Assembly: GCA_947643595.1 (NCBI GenBank)
Contig: CANRWP010000003.1
Location: forward strand, 29,121 to 93,120
DNA from: an uncultured bacterium
GTDB lineage: Bacteria > Bacillota > Clostridia > Lachnospirales > Lachnospiraceae
Direction: 5' to 3'
Length of the DNA stretch: 64,000 nt
Shown: piece by piece, positions 16,738 to 25,817 of the stretch
Numbering within the stretch: the stretch's first letter is position 1
Layout: each line of letters opens with the position of its first letter
The notes under the pieces: generated by a model
What the model was told of the DNA's origin: nothing
The model's input: the letters and a program-made list of their open reading frames with translations, nothing else
The model's database searches: none
Position numbers and translations under genes: made by a program

Positions 16738-19128
16738 TCATTTTTTAAAAGTTGCAATTGTGACACCGGCGTCACCTTCTCCGAATTCTCCGAGCCGGAA
16801 ACTCTCCACATAACGGACCCGTCTCAGATGCTGCTGCACGGCGTTCCGGAGAGCGCCTGTCCCCTTTCCGTGGACAATGCGGACACTGGGCAGATGGGCG
16901 AGGTAGGCGTCGTCGAGATACTTGTCGAGCTGAGACAGAGCCTCGTCTGTCGTCATGCCCAGCAGGTTGATCTCCGTGGAGACAGAGAGGGATTTGCTCA
17001 TCTTCATCTTGCCGGTGCTCGTTTTTCCTACTCTCAGATTTGCCGGACCGGTCACATCGTTCTCCTGGAGCAGGATCAGGTCGCTTATATTTGCCTGGGT
17101 GCGGATGATACCGCACTGTATGAACAGGTTGCCCTTGTGGTCCGGCAGAGAGTTTACGGTTCCACTCAGTCCCATGGAGAGGATTTTGACGGAGTCTCCG
17201 AGTTTTAAGTCGGAGGCTTTCAACCCTTTGGCGTTCCGGGGCTTTGGCGCGGCCTTGATGGAGAGCCTGTCGTTTTTGTCATCGATCTGCTTTCTCAGTT
17301 TCTGGCGGGATGCCTCCAGCTCCTTCATGGAGGCGCCGGGACCGGCTTTCTGGAAAGCGCGTATCGTTTCGTCCGCGGTATCCTTGGCCTCCTGCAGGAT
17401 ATCCCTTGCCTGGGCATGGGCCTCCTGTAATATTTTTTCTCTGGAAGCGTTCAGCTTTTCCTGTTTAGCCTCCAGTTGATTTTTGAGTTTTTCAATCTCT
17501 TCTCTGTAGGAACGGATCTCTTCCTCCTCTTTTTCGATGGTAACTTTACTGTTCTCCAGATCCGCGATCAGATCCTCAAAACTTTCTTTCTCCTCGCTGA
17601 TCTGCAGGCGGGCCGTATCGATGATATGCTCCGGCAGTCCGAGCCTGCGTGAGATGGCGAAAGCATTGCTCTTGCCGGGAATGCCGATCAACAGGCGGTA
17701 GGTGGGGCGCAGTGTCTCCACATTGAACTCGCAGCAGGCGTTCTCCACAAAGTCGGTGGACAGCGCGTACACCTTCAGCTCGCTGTAATGGGTCGTCGCC
17801 ATCGTGCGGATCCTCCTGTCGTGGAGGTAATTCAGGATGGCGATGGCAAGGGCCGCTCCCTCCGTGGGATCCGTTCCGGCACCCAGTTCGTCAAAAAGAC
17901 ACAGAGAATGCTCCTGTGCATTTTTTAAGATCTGCACAATATTTGTCATGTGAGACGAAAAGGTGGAGAGACTCTGCTCAATGCTCTGCTCATCGCCGAT
18001 ATCGGCGTATACCTCCCGAAAGATGGAAAGTTCCGAGCGGTCCAGGGCGGGAATCTGAAGCCCTGCCTGTCCCATCAGGGTGAGGAGCCCCACAGTTTTC
18101 AGGGAGACCGTTTTTCCGCCGGTATTGGGTCCTGTGATCACAAGCAGATCAAAATCTTTACCCAGATGGATATCGATGGGAACCACTGTCTTTTTGTCGA
18201 TCAGAGGATGGCGGCCTTTTCGGATACGGATACGGTAGTCGTCGTTAAAGACCGGACGGGAACCGTTCATGTCAAGGGCCAGGGAGCCCTTCGCAAAAAT
18301 GAAATCAAGCAGCGTCATCAGCCGGCAGTTTTCCATAATTTCGGAGCTGTGTTCGGCGGTCCGGGCGCTGAGATTTGCCAGGATCACCTCGATCTCGTCC
18401 TTCTCCTCGGCGTCCAGTTCTTTGAGCCTGTTGTTTAATGCCACAACGGCGGCCGGCTCAATAAAGAAGGTGGAGCCGGTGGAGGACTGATCATGCACCA
18501 TACCGGGGACCAGCATTTTATACTCGGCCTTCACGGGGAGACAATAGCGGTTACTGCGCTGTGTGATGACCGCATCCTGCAGATAAGTGCGGCAGGAACC
18601 GTTTACCATGGACAAAAGCTGGCTGTGAATTTTATCTCCGGTGGAAGTCTTCTCGCGCCGGATCCTCTTCAGGTTGCTGCTGGCATCGTCCGCGATCTCC
18701 TCCTCGGATAAAATACAGCGCCGGATCTCGGAGGAGAGGGGGGAGAAGGGTTCCAGTGCGTCAAAATAAGAGGTGAGCGAATCGCTGTCTGTATCCGATG
18801 AACTTTTTGCTCCGTAATTTTTTACCCTCGCCGTATTTTCCAGAAGCATGGCGATCTTTAGCAGCTCCGAGATGGAGAGGGTACTGCCCACCTCCAGACT
18901 TTTCAGGGAGAAGCCCAGATCTTTGTTGCTGCCAAAATTTGTGGAGCCGTGGCGAAGGACACGCCCCACGGCGTCCTCGGTCTCCTGCTGGGTCTGTTCG
19001 ATGTTTGCGCGCACGACGGAAGGACGCAGGGCGCGGCACATAATACGCCCGGGTTCCGAGGTGGCGCGCTCAGTCAACAGCTCTATGATCTTATGAAATT
19101 CCAATACTTTCAGTGATTTGTCGTTCAT
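16738..19128 (-). CDS. mutS2: endonuclease MutS2
   Basis: 796 aa, full length. An N-terminal core/lever region, then the MutS-family ATPase with Walker A TGPNTGGKTVSLK (about residues 332-344) and Walker B CLFDELGAGTDPTEG, a long coiled coil (about 515-600), a KOW-like region, and the C-terminal Smr nuclease domain with LLGMTTDEALSQLDKYLDDA and VRIVHGKGTGALR. The canonical Smr LDLRG motif reads INLLGMT. MutS2 suppresses homologous recombination and, in Bacillus, also rescues collided ribosomes. First gene of a run with the two-component pair. Confidence 0.95.
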   Translation of the reverse strand: MNDKSLKVLEFHKIIELLTERATSEPGRIMCRALRPSVVRANIEQTQQETEDAVGRVLRHGSTNFGSNKDLGFSLKSLEVGSTLSISELLKIAMLLENTARVKNYGAKSSSDTDSDSLTSYFDALEPFSPLSSEIRRCILSEEEIADDASSNLKRIRREKTSTGDKIHSQLLSMVNGSCRTYLQDAVITQRSNRYCLPVKAEYKMLVPGMVHDQSSTGSTFFIEPAAVVALNNRLKELDAEEKDEIEVILANLSARTAEHSSEIMENCRLMTLLDFIFAKGSLALDMNGSRPVFNDDYRIRIRKGRHPLIDKKTVVPIDIHLGKDFDLLVITGPNTGGKTVSLKTVGLLTLMGQAGLQIPALDRSELSIFREVYADIGDEQSIEQSLSTFSSHMTNIVQILKNAQEHSLCLFDELGAGTDPTEGAALAIAILNYLHDRRIRTMATTHYSELKVYALSTDFVENACCEFNVETLRPTYRLLIGIPGKSNAFAISRRLGLPEHIIDTARLQISEEKESFEDLIADLENSKVTIEKEEEEIRSYREEIEKLKNQLEAKQEKLNASREKILQEAHAQARDILQEAKDTADETIRAFQKAGPGASMKELEASRQKLRKQIDDKNDRLSIKAAPKPRNAKGLKASDLKLGDSVKILSMGLSGTVNSLPDHKGNLFIQCGIIRTQANISDLILLQENDVTGPANLRVGKTSTGKMKMSKSLSVSTEINLLGMTTDEALSQLDKYLDDAYLAHLPSVRIVHGKGTGALRNAVQQHLRRVRYVESFRLGEFGEGDAGVTIATFKK

Positions 19129-19149
19129 GATAAATACCTCGTTCCATTG

Positions 19150-19158
19150 ATTATAGCA
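19150..19158 (-). promoter_or_regulatory. extended -10 promoter of mutS2
   Basis: Read on the minus strand, TGCTATAAT lies 22 bases upstream of the mutS2 start codon. There is no good -35, which suits an extended -10 promoter. Confidence 0.5.
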
Positions 19159-19183
19159 TATCGGACAAGTTTGTGGGAAAAAC

Positions 19184-19212
19184 TTTACAGGATTTTGGGA
19201 ATCGACTATACT
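19184..19212 (+). promoter_or_regulatory. sigma-A promoter of the htrA-like operon
   Basis: TTTACA (19184-19189), 17-bp spacer, TATACT (19207-19212), 40 bases before the GTG start of the HtrA-like gene. It is divergent from the mutS2 promoter. Confidence 0.7.
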
Positions 19213-19251
19213 AAGATTTGAAATAATACCTTTGAAACGGGAGGAATTTGG

Positions 19252-20718
19252 GTGAAGAGAGAGGAAAACCGGGAGAAGGAAAATATGATGCAGCAGTCCG
19301 ATCTGGATTCGGAGATCACTTCCGAGATTACCTTTTTGCAGGAAAAGATAAAGGACAGACCGGTAAATCGTAAAAAGCTGGCTCGCCGGACAGCCATTAC
19401 GGTGGTGATGGCGATGGTATTCGGGCTGGTCGCGTGCGTCACTTTTCTGCTGTTGGAGCCTGTCATAAATAGGATGATCTATCCGGAGGAGAGAGCGGAG
19501 ATAGTCCGCTTTCCGGAGGAGGAGCAGGAAGTAAGCCCGGAGGATATGGCCGCGGATGAGGAAGAACTGCAGATCATCCGGGAGGAGGAAAACCAGGAAA
19601 ACCAGGAGAACGGCGGGGAAGATCCGCCGGGGCAGGAAAGCACGGCTGTGGAGGAAGAGAGCACACAGGAGGAAACTGCAGGGGAGACGGCCGGCGACGA
19701 GGAGACAATTTCTCCGGAGGAGGCCGCGGAAATGACAGCGCTGGAGAATTACCAGGCGGCGTATGATGCTCTCGGGGAGCTTCGCAAAGAGGTGGAAAAG
19801 AGTATCGTTTCCGTCATGGCGGTGACTTCCGATGTAAACTGGATCAATGACACGCTGGAGAATACAGGTGTGGCATCCGGACTGATCGTGGCGGACAACG
19901 GAAAGGAGCTTTTGATACTTGTCGGCTACAGCGGCCTGGAGGATGCGGACAGTATTTCGGTCGCCTTCGGTGAGGTGCAGAAGGAGGCGACGGTGAAGGA
20001 AGTGGATCAGGCGACAGGTCTTGCCGTGCTTGCCGTACCGCTGGCGATGTTGGACAGGGAACAGAGGGAGTCCATCACTTATGCGTCTCTGGGCAGTTCC
20101 GCGGGGCGCGCGCTGGTGGGGCAGCCTGTGATGGCGCTGGGATCTCCGATCGGAATCAGCGGTTCCGCCTGTTATGGAATGGTGACGTCCCAGGGAACCG
20201 TGCTGGGGCTGCAGGATTCCAATTATAAATTGCTGACAACAGACATATACGGCAGCAGATCTGCCAGCGGCATTCTTGCCAATATGAAGGGGGAGATCAT
20301 CGGCATTCTGTACACGGGATATGAGAACACGGACATGGAAAACAGACTTTGCTGTATCGGTATTTCGGAGTTGAAGAGAACGATCGAGAAACTCTCCAAC
20401 GGGGAGAAGATGGTGTATCTGGGAACCTGCGGGGCGGAAGTCAATGCGGCGATCTATCGGGAATATCAGCTTCCGATCGGGGCGTATGTGACAAGTATCG
20501 ACATGGATTCGCCCGCTATGGAGGCAGGACTGCAGAACGGAGACATCATCACGAATGTGAATGGCTCGGATATCGTATCTTACGCGGAGTTTGTGAATAT
20601 ATTAATGAAAGCGCAGGTGGGACAGAATTTGAGGCTGACGGTGGCAAGACAGAGCCAGGGAAAGGGCGAGTATCAGGAAATGAATATCACGGTGGCGCTG
20701 CAGGAGCAAAAACAGTAG
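19252..20718 (+). CDS. HtrA-like membrane protein with degenerate protease triad
   Basis: 488 aa from GTG 19252 (GGGAGG upstream). Cytoplasmic N-terminus, one transmembrane helix (about residues 45-67), a long Glu-rich linker (75-165), a trypsin-like domain (about 180-375) and a C-terminal PDZ domain (about 385-480, with GAYVTSIDMDSPAMEAGLQNGDIITNVNG). By-eye alignment to HtrA/DegP: the NHVV histidine region reads LVGYSGLED, the Asp-Leu-Ala-Val site reads ATGLAVLAV, and the GNSGGPL loop reads SRSASGILAN. All three catalytic residues therefore seem changed, while the ALGSPIG segment is kept. It is probably a surface scaffold or sensor rather than a protease. It precedes yhaM and rlmD. Confidence 0.85.
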   Translation: MKREENREKENMMQQSDLDSEITSEITFLQEKIKDRPVNRKKLARRTAITVVMAMVFGLVACVTFLLLEPVINRMIYPEERAEIVRFPEEEQEVSPEDMAADEEELQIIREEENQENQENGGEDPPGQESTAVEEESTQEETAGETAGDEETISPEEAAEMTALENYQAAYDALGELRKEVEKSIVSVMAVTSDVNWINDTLENTGVASGLIVADNGKELLILVGYSGLEDADSISVAFGEVQKEATVKEVDQATGLAVLAVPLAMLDREQRESITYASLGSSAGRALVGQPVMALGSPIGISGSACYGMVTSQGTVLGLQDSNYKLLTTDIYGSRSASGILANMKGEIIGILYTGYENTDMENRLCCIGISELKRTIEKLSNGEKMVYLGTCGAEVNAAIYREYQLPIGAYVTSIDMDSPAMEAGLQNGDIITNVNGSDIVSYAEFVNILMKAQVGQNLRLTVARQSQGKGEYQEMNITVALQEQKQ

Positions 20719-20743
20719 CAAAAACAGCAGGAGGATTATAAGG

Positions 20744-21688
20744 ATGAAATTTATCAAGGATTTAAAAGAAGGGGATAAAGTGTTTGACATTTATCTCTGC
20801 AAACATAAAACATCGGCGGTGACAAAAAACGGAAAACCTTATGACACGGCGACATTGCAGGATAAGACCGGCACGATCGAAGCCAAAATATGGGATCCGA
20901 ACAACGCGGGCATCGACGATTTTGAGGCGATGGATTACGTGGAGATATACGGGGATGTGAACAGCTTTCAGAGCGCGCTGCAGATCAATGTAAAACGCAC
21001 CAGATGCGCGAAGGCCGGGGAGTACGCGCCGGAAAATTATCTGCCGGTGAGCGCGTATAACGTGGAGGATATGTACGGGGAAGTGGTGCAGTACATAAAA
21101 AAGATCGGCAATCCTTATCTGCAAAAGCTCTGCCAAAAGTTTTTTGTGGAGGACAAGGAGTTTGTTGAGAAATTTAAAACCAACTCGGCGGCGAAAACCG
21201 TGCATCACGGCTTTGTGGGCGGATTGCTGGAGCATACCCTCAGCGTGGTAAAACTGTGTGATTTTTATTGTACGAGATACAAAAAGTTGAACAGGGATCT
21301 GCTGATCACAGCGGCGCTGTGCCACGATATTGGAAAAGTGAAAGAGCTCTCCGCTTTTCCGTTAAACGATTACACTGATGACGGAAATTTTCTCGGACAT
21401 ATTGTGATGGGGACGGAGATGGTGGGAGAAAAGATTCGGGAGATCGACGGTTTTCCGGCGAGACTCTCCTCAGAATTGAAGCACTGTATTTTATCCCATC
21501 ACGGGGAGTTTGAGTTCGGCTCCCCGAAGAAACCGGCGATCATTGAGGCGGTAGCTCTCAATTTCGCGGATAATACGGATGCGAAACTGGAGACGTTTAC
21601 GGAGCTGCTCGAGAACACATCTGAGAAGGGCTGGCTGGGATTTAACAGACTGTTGGATTCCAATATCACGGCGACGCGTATGGAGTAG
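20744..21688 (+). CDS. yhaM: 3'-5' exoribonuclease YhaM family protein
   Basis: 314 aa, the usual length. An N-terminal OB-fold (residues about 1-95, with LQDKTGTIEAKIWD) is followed by an HD phosphohydrolase domain (about 150-290), where HHGFVGGLLEHTLSV, ALCHDIGKVKEL and HCILSHHGEFEFGSPKKP supply the metal-binding His and Asp residues. In Bacillus, YhaM is a manganese-dependent 3' exonuclease that trims RNA ends. AGGAGG lies upstream. It has tight spacing with the htrA-like gene before and rlmD after. Confidence 0.9.
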   Translation: MKFIKDLKEGDKVFDIYLCKHKTSAVTKNGKPYDTATLQDKTGTIEAKIWDPNNAGIDDFEAMDYVEIYGDVNSFQSALQINVKRTRCAKAGEYAPENYLPVSAYNVEDMYGEVVQYIKKIGNPYLQKLCQKFFVEDKEFVEKFKTNSAAKTVHHGFVGGLLEHTLSVVKLCDFYCTRYKKLNRDLLITAALCHDIGKVKELSAFPLNDYTDDGNFLGHIVMGTEMVGEKIREIDGFPARLSSELKHCILSHHGEFEFGSPKKPAIIEAVALNFADNTDAKLETFTELLENTSEKGWLGFNRLLDSNITATRME

Positions 21689-21692
21689 GAAA

Positions 21693-21708
21693 GCGGGCGA
21701 TTGCCCGC
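21693..21708 (+). terminator. short hairpin between yhaM and rlmD
   Basis: GCGGGC pairs with GCCCGC around GATT, directly after the yhaM stop. No T-run follows, so it is more likely an mRNA stability or partial-termination element than a full terminator. Confidence 0.4.
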
Positions 21709-21736
21709 CCGGTTTCTCCGGGCGAAGGGGGTTAAA

Positions 21737-23218
21737 GTGACATTTCAGAAAAATCAGATTTATACGGTAGAGATAGAAGATATTGGAGCAGAAGGGGAAG
21801 GCATTGGCAGGATCGAAGGCTTTTCCCTTTTTGTCAAGGATGCTCTGCCGGGGGACAGGGCGAAGGTACGATTGACAAAGGTGAAGAAGAATTATGCCTA
21901 CGCCAGGCTGGAGGAACTGCTGGAGCCGTCGCCTGACAGAGTGACGCCGCGCTGTCCATTCCACAGACAGTGCGGAGGCTGCCAGATCCAGGCGCTTTCT
22001 TATGAGAAACAGCTCGCCTTTAAACAGGCAAAAGTGGAGAACAATCTTGTGCGGATCGGCGGTTTTGCGCCGGAAAAGATCCGGGAGATCATGGAACCTA
22101 TCATCGGTATGGAGGATCCATGGCGTTATCGGAATAAGGCACAGTACCCGTTCGGGTATTCCGGGGAGGGGGAGCTGATCACCGGATTTTATGCCGGGCG
22201 GACACATTCCATCATCGCCAACACGGACTGCCTCCTGGGAGCGCGGGAAAATCAGAAAATTTTGGAGATCATATTGAAACATATGGAGCAGTGCCATGTT
22301 TCAGCCTATGATGAGAGGACAGGGCAAGGGCTGGTGCGCCATGTTTTGATAAGAAAGGGGTTTTCCAGCGGGGAACTGATGGTCTGTATTGTGATCAATG
22401 CCGGCGAGGGAAAGTCCGGGGCCCGCGCGGAGAGATGGATTCCGGAACAGAATAGACTGGTGGACAGGCTGGCGCTTCTCCACGGCATGACGAGCATCTC
22501 CGTGAATTTCAATCCGGAGAAAACCAATGTGATTATGGGGGCGGAGACCGTTACGATCTGGGGGAGAGATAAGATTCGGGATAAGATGCACCTGTTTCGG
22601 ACAGATGGGAGCGAGCTTGTTAAAACTGACAAGAGTGTCACTTATGAGATATCCCCCAGATCCTTCTATCAGGTGAATTCGGCGCAGGCTGAGAGACTGT
22701 ATTCCACGGCGCTGTCCTACGCGGCGCTGACGGGAAAGGAGACGGTCTGGGATCTGTACTGCGGAATCGGCACGATATCCCTGTTCCTGGCCCGGGATGC
22801 GGGGCAGGTCTACGGGGTGGAAGTCGTTCCGGAGGCTATAGAAGACGCCCGGGAAAACGCGAGAAAAAACAATATTGCCAACGCAAAGTTTTTTGTGGGG
22901 AGAGCGGAGGAAGTGCTGCCGGCTTTTTACGAGGAGGAGTCGGGGATAAGCGAAGAGGCGGAAGCGATGCGCCATCCGGATGTGATCGTGGTGGATCCGC
23001 CCCGGAAGGGCTGCGACGAGATCTGTCTGCGGACGATTCTGCGGATGAGGCCGGAGAGGATCGTGTATGTGAGCTGCGATTCCGCCACCCTGGCGAGGGA
23101 TCTGAAAATACTCTGCGAGGGCGGATATGAGCTGAAGCGAGGGAGAGTGTGCGATCAGTTCTGCCATGGGGTGCATGTCGAGACGGTCTGTTTGATGTCA
23201 AGAGTCGAAGGAAAATAG
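21737..23218 (+). CDS. rlmD: 23S rRNA (uracil-5-)-methyltransferase RlmD/RlmCD family
   Basis: 493 aa from GTG 21737, chosen for the GAAGGGGG ribosome site; an in-frame upstream start at 21701 has none. N-terminal TRAM domain (about residues 5-60), an iron-sulphur Cys cluster (CPFHRQCGGCQ plus an upstream Cys), and the SAM-dependent fold with VWDLYCGIGTISLFLA, the DPPRKGCDE motif, and the catalytic Cys in YVSCDSATLARD. It methylates a uracil at C5 in 23S rRNA. The final codons (HGVHVETVCLMSRVEGK) match a known integration hot-spot, and a second copy of this end lies at 26785-26828. Confidence 0.93.
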   Translation: MTFQKNQIYTVEIEDIGAEGEGIGRIEGFSLFVKDALPGDRAKVRLTKVKKNYAYARLEELLEPSPDRVTPRCPFHRQCGGCQIQALSYEKQLAFKQAKVENNLVRIGGFAPEKIREIMEPIIGMEDPWRYRNKAQYPFGYSGEGELITGFYAGRTHSIIANTDCLLGARENQKILEIILKHMEQCHVSAYDERTGQGLVRHVLIRKGFSSGELMVCIVINAGEGKSGARAERWIPEQNRLVDRLALLHGMTSISVNFNPEKTNVIMGAETVTIWGRDKIRDKMHLFRTDGSELVKTDKSVTYEISPRSFYQVNSAQAERLYSTALSYAALTGKETVWDLYCGIGTISLFLARDAGQVYGVEVVPEAIEDARENARKNNIANAKFFVGRAEEVLPAFYEEESGISEEAEAMRHPDVIVVDPPRKGCDEICLRTILRMRPERIVYVSCDSATLARDLKILCEGGYELKRGRVCDQFCHGVHVETVCLMSRVEGK

Positions 23219-23333
23219 GCGCGAAAGCCCGCTAATACTGCGGTTTTCGGGTAATCGGGCAAATTTGGCATCGGGCAGGGCGAACGCTTCTCGGTAACTT
23301 ATCCAAGGGCAAAAAGGCTCGAAAAGTGTGAGA

Positions 23334-23417
23334 GTTGAGTTGCCACGATAGATGTCACTATGTTGAGTTGCCGAGTTAGATGTCGGGGAGTTGTGGCTGT
23401 GAGATAGATGTCAGGAA
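23334..23417. repeat. three tandem 28-bp repeats
   Basis: Two near-perfect units of GTTGAGTTGCC...TAGATGTC begin at 23334 and 23362; a diverged third unit (GTTGTGGCTGT...TAGATGTC) begins at 23390. The TAGATGTC core recurs at 23349, 23377 and 23405, exactly 28 bp apart. They lie between the rlmD stop and the GyrI-like gene, in a 216-base stretch with no gene. Arrays of spaced binding sites like this occur at the ends of multi-site DDE transposons (IS21- or Tn7-type), so they may be a transposon end remnant. The other end is not seen. Confidence 0.75.
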
Positions 23418-23434
23418 AAATAGGAGGAAGCGTT

Positions 23435-24067
23435 ATGCCTTTTGATTATAAGAAAGAGTATAAGGAATTCTACATGCCAAAGAACAAACCGTCTATTGTG
23501 ATGGTTCCGAGCATGAATTATATAGCAGTTCGCGGACATGGTGATCCGAACGCGGAAGATGGAGAGTACAAGCAGTCTATCGGGCTGCTCTATGGCATTG
23601 CATTTACTATAAAGATGAGCAAAAAAGGCGATCACCAGATTGATGGTTATTTCGATTATGTTGTCCCGCCTCTGGAAGGCTTCTGGTGGCAGGACGGTGT
23701 CGCCGGGATCGACTATGCTCACAAAGAGAACTTCGAGTGGATCTCCGTCATTCGTTTGCCCGATTTCGTCACAAAGGCTGATTTCGACTGGGCGATTGAG
23801 GAGGCTGCCAATAAGAAAAAGACAGACTTCTCAAAGGCTGAATTTCTGACCTATGATGAGGGTTTGTGCGTTCAGTGTATGCACATCGGTTCTTATGACG
23901 ATGAACCTGCCACTGTTGCACTTATGCATGAGTATATGGAGCAGCAGGGCTATGTTCTGGATATTACAGAGCAGCGTTTGCATCACGAAATTTATCTGAG
24001 TGATGCCAGAAAGGTTGCGCCGGAGAAGTTAAAAACGGTGATCAGACATCCTATAAGGAAAGCGTGA
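23435..24067 (+). CDS. GyrI-like domain protein
   Basis: 210 aa from ATG 23435, preceded by AGGAGG; an upstream in-frame start at 23408 lacks one. It fits the stand-alone GyrI-like/SOUL-type small-molecule-binding family: N-terminal DYKKEYKEFYMPKNKPSIVMVPSMNYIAVRG broken here only by domain, followed by GHGDPN, EGFWWQDG near residue 85, and CVQCMHIGSYDDEPATV near 150. Such proteins bind cationic or toxic small molecules and often neutralise them; some are fused to AraC/MerR regulators. No DNA-binding domain is present here. First gene after the rlmD junction. Confidence 0.8.
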   Translation: MPFDYKKEYKEFYMPKNKPSIVMVPSMNYIAVRGHGDPNAEDGEYKQSIGLLYGIAFTIKMSKKGDHQIDGYFDYVVPPLEGFWWQDGVAGIDYAHKENFEWISVIRLPDFVTKADFDWAIEEAANKKKTDFSKAEFLTYDEGLCVQCMHIGSYDDEPATVALMHEYMEQQGYVLDITEQRLHHEIYLSDARKVAPEKLKTVIRHPIRKA

Positions 24068-24146
24068 CAAGAATGAATACGATATTGAACTGACTTATGT
24101 GAAACGAGATTAAAATCAAGAATAATTATTCGGAAAGGAACACATT

Positions 24147-25157
24147 ATGAGTGATTTGATACCCTACGGTGAGCAATTTGAAAAAATTGTTGATATTATA
24201 GAATCTGCAAAAGAACGTGCATACCGCAAAGTGAATGAGGAACTGATTTTAATGTACCGTGATATAGGCGAATACATTAGTGTGCAGTCTGAAAACGCTG
24301 AATATGGTGATGCATTTGTGCAGAAACTGGCTGATTTCTTTGCAACGAATTATCCTGATCTGAAAGGATTTAATCGTCGTGGACTTTACAGAATGAAGCA
24401 GTTTTACGAACTTTACAAAGACAATGAAAAAGTGTCACCACTGGTGACACAATTGAGCTGGACGAATCATCTCAAAATCATGTCTGCGTGTAAGAGTATG
24501 GACGAACGTATTTTTTACATGAATATATGTATTAAAGAGCGTCTTTCAAAAAGAGAACTGGAACGTCAGATTGACAGCGGATACTATGAAAGATATATGT
24601 TGTCACAAAAACCACTGACCCCTGCCATTGAAGAATCCAGAAGAGCAACAGGCAATGTTTTTCTTGATAATTATGTGCTTGATTTCCTTGATGTGCCGGA
24701 AACAGTATCTGAACGGGATTTACAGAAATCTATTATACGAAATTTAAAGGATTTCATCCTTGAGATTGGTAAGGACTTCACTTTCATCGGTGAGGAGTAT
24801 CGTGTACAGGTCGGAAAACACGATTATTATATCGATTTGCTGTTTTACCACAGAGGTCTTTCCTGTCTTGTGGCATTTGAACTAAAAATCGGAGAATTCA
24901 AGCCGGAGTATGTTGGCAAGATAAATCTTTATCTTGAGGCTCTTGACCGAGAAGTCAAAAAAGACAATGAAAATCCGAGCGTGGGTGTTATCCTCTGTGC
25001 AAGTAAGGATGATGAGGTAGTCGAATTTGCTCTTAGTCGTAGTTTGTCCCCGACAATGGTTTCTGAATATAATCTGAAATTGATTGATAAGAAACTGTTG
25101 CAGAAAAAATTGAAGGAATACATCGAATTGGCCGGAACGGTTTCTGAAGAAGAATAA
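24147..25157 (+). CDS. DUF1016 / YhcG family PD-(D/E)XK nuclease
   Basis: 336 aa. The N-terminal half (DUF1016-N) reads YRDIGEYISVQ, FNRRGLYRMKQFYELY and LSWTNHLKIM, typical of YhcG proteins. The C-terminal nuclease half has DYYIDLLFYHR and CLVAFELKIGEFKPEYVGKINLY, i.e. the D...E-x-K triad of PD-(D/E)XK enzymes at about residues 228-255. YhcG-type proteins occur in defence islands and beside restriction systems, though their own role is not settled. AAAGGAAC lies before the ATG. Codon use is more AT-rich than rlmD. It heads a three-gene run with 31- and 17-base gaps. Confidence 0.9.
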   Translation: MSDLIPYGEQFEKIVDIIESAKERAYRKVNEELILMYRDIGEYISVQSENAEYGDAFVQKLADFFATNYPDLKGFNRRGLYRMKQFYELYKDNEKVSPLVTQLSWTNHLKIMSACKSMDERIFYMNICIKERLSKRELERQIDSGYYERYMLSQKPLTPAIEESRRATGNVFLDNYVLDFLDVPETVSERDLQKSIIRNLKDFILEIGKDFTFIGEEYRVQVGKHDYYIDLLFYHRGLSCLVAFELKIGEFKPEYVGKINLYLEALDREVKKDNENPSVGVILCASKDDEVVEFALSRSLSPTMVSEYNLKLIDKKLLQKKLKEYIELAGTVSEEE

Positions 25158-25188
25158 AGTGGCACTTACTAATTAAATCAAGGAGCAT

Positions 25189-25800
25189 ATGAGCATGGAA
25201 TATACAAGTAATGAAAAACAAATTCTCTCACTCATGGAGAGAACAGATTTTAGGAATTTATCAAAAAATGATGTGTTGAGTTATGCATCAAAACTAAATG
25301 AACTGCGTCCGGAAGTTACTCAACAAGTTATTGCCCAGTTCCCTGAGTTGGCAAAACTAATACAGTCTACAATGGTTGAATATAAAGACATTCTGGAGAA
25401 AATTGTTGCAAGTGATGATGAAAGCACAAATCAGGTATATGGCATTATTAACAAAGAAGTAGATAGTGCATCTGATAGTAGGAAAGAATTTATAGAATAT
25501 GCTGATAAGGTCCGTGCTGATTTAAGTAAATGCCTTGATAATCCTAATCTGACACCGGAGCAACAAAAAGATATTCTTGACCGTCAGATGGAAATCTTTC
25601 ATGCAGTAGATAAAAAAGATGCTGAAATCAGAGAGCATGAAATGGAAATGGCTCGTATGGCAGATAAGAAGGATACTGAGAAAAAAGAGTTTAATTGGAA
25701 GGTTCTTGGTGCTGCAAGTTTTGTTGTGCTTACAGCAGTAAGAATTGGCACAGCAGCATTGGGCGGAAAGTTTGATTTTAAATTGCCTAAGAAGAGTTAA
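25189..25800 (+). CDS. coiled-coil protein with C-terminal membrane anchor, unknown
   Basis: 203 aa, not recognised. Mostly helical and charged. A short N-terminal part (residues 1-60) is followed by a likely coiled coil (about 60-165) rich in D, E and K, including DKKDAEIREHEMEMARMADKK-type heptads. One hydrophobic helix follows near 171-192 (VLGAASFVVLTAVRIGTAALGG), then a short basic tail, so it is probably tail-anchored in the membrane. AAGGAG is placed for ATG 25189 or 25195. It lies between a DUF1016 nuclease and a HEPN protein, so it may tether or regulate one of them. Confidence 0.75.
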   Translation: MSMEYTSNEKQILSLMERTDFRNLSKNDVLSYASKLNELRPEVTQQVIAQFPELAKLIQSTMVEYKDILEKIVASDDESTNQVYGIINKEVDSASDSRKEFIEYADKVRADLSKCLDNPNLTPEQQKDILDRQMEIFHAVDKKDAEIREHEMEMARMADKKDTEKKEFNWKVLGAASFVVLTAVRIGTAALGGKFDFKLPKKS

Positions 25801-25817
25801 AATGGGAGGTAAATGCG

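Noticed and set aside
23334..23417. CRISPR array
   Set aside because: Only three units with no spacer variation; the whole 28-bp unit is repeated.
24432..24450. perfect 19-bp palindrome GTGTCACCACTGGTGACAC inside the DUF1016 gene
   Set aside because: It encodes VSPLVTQ, which I recall as a conserved DUF1016 stretch, so codons explain it. No promoter is near.
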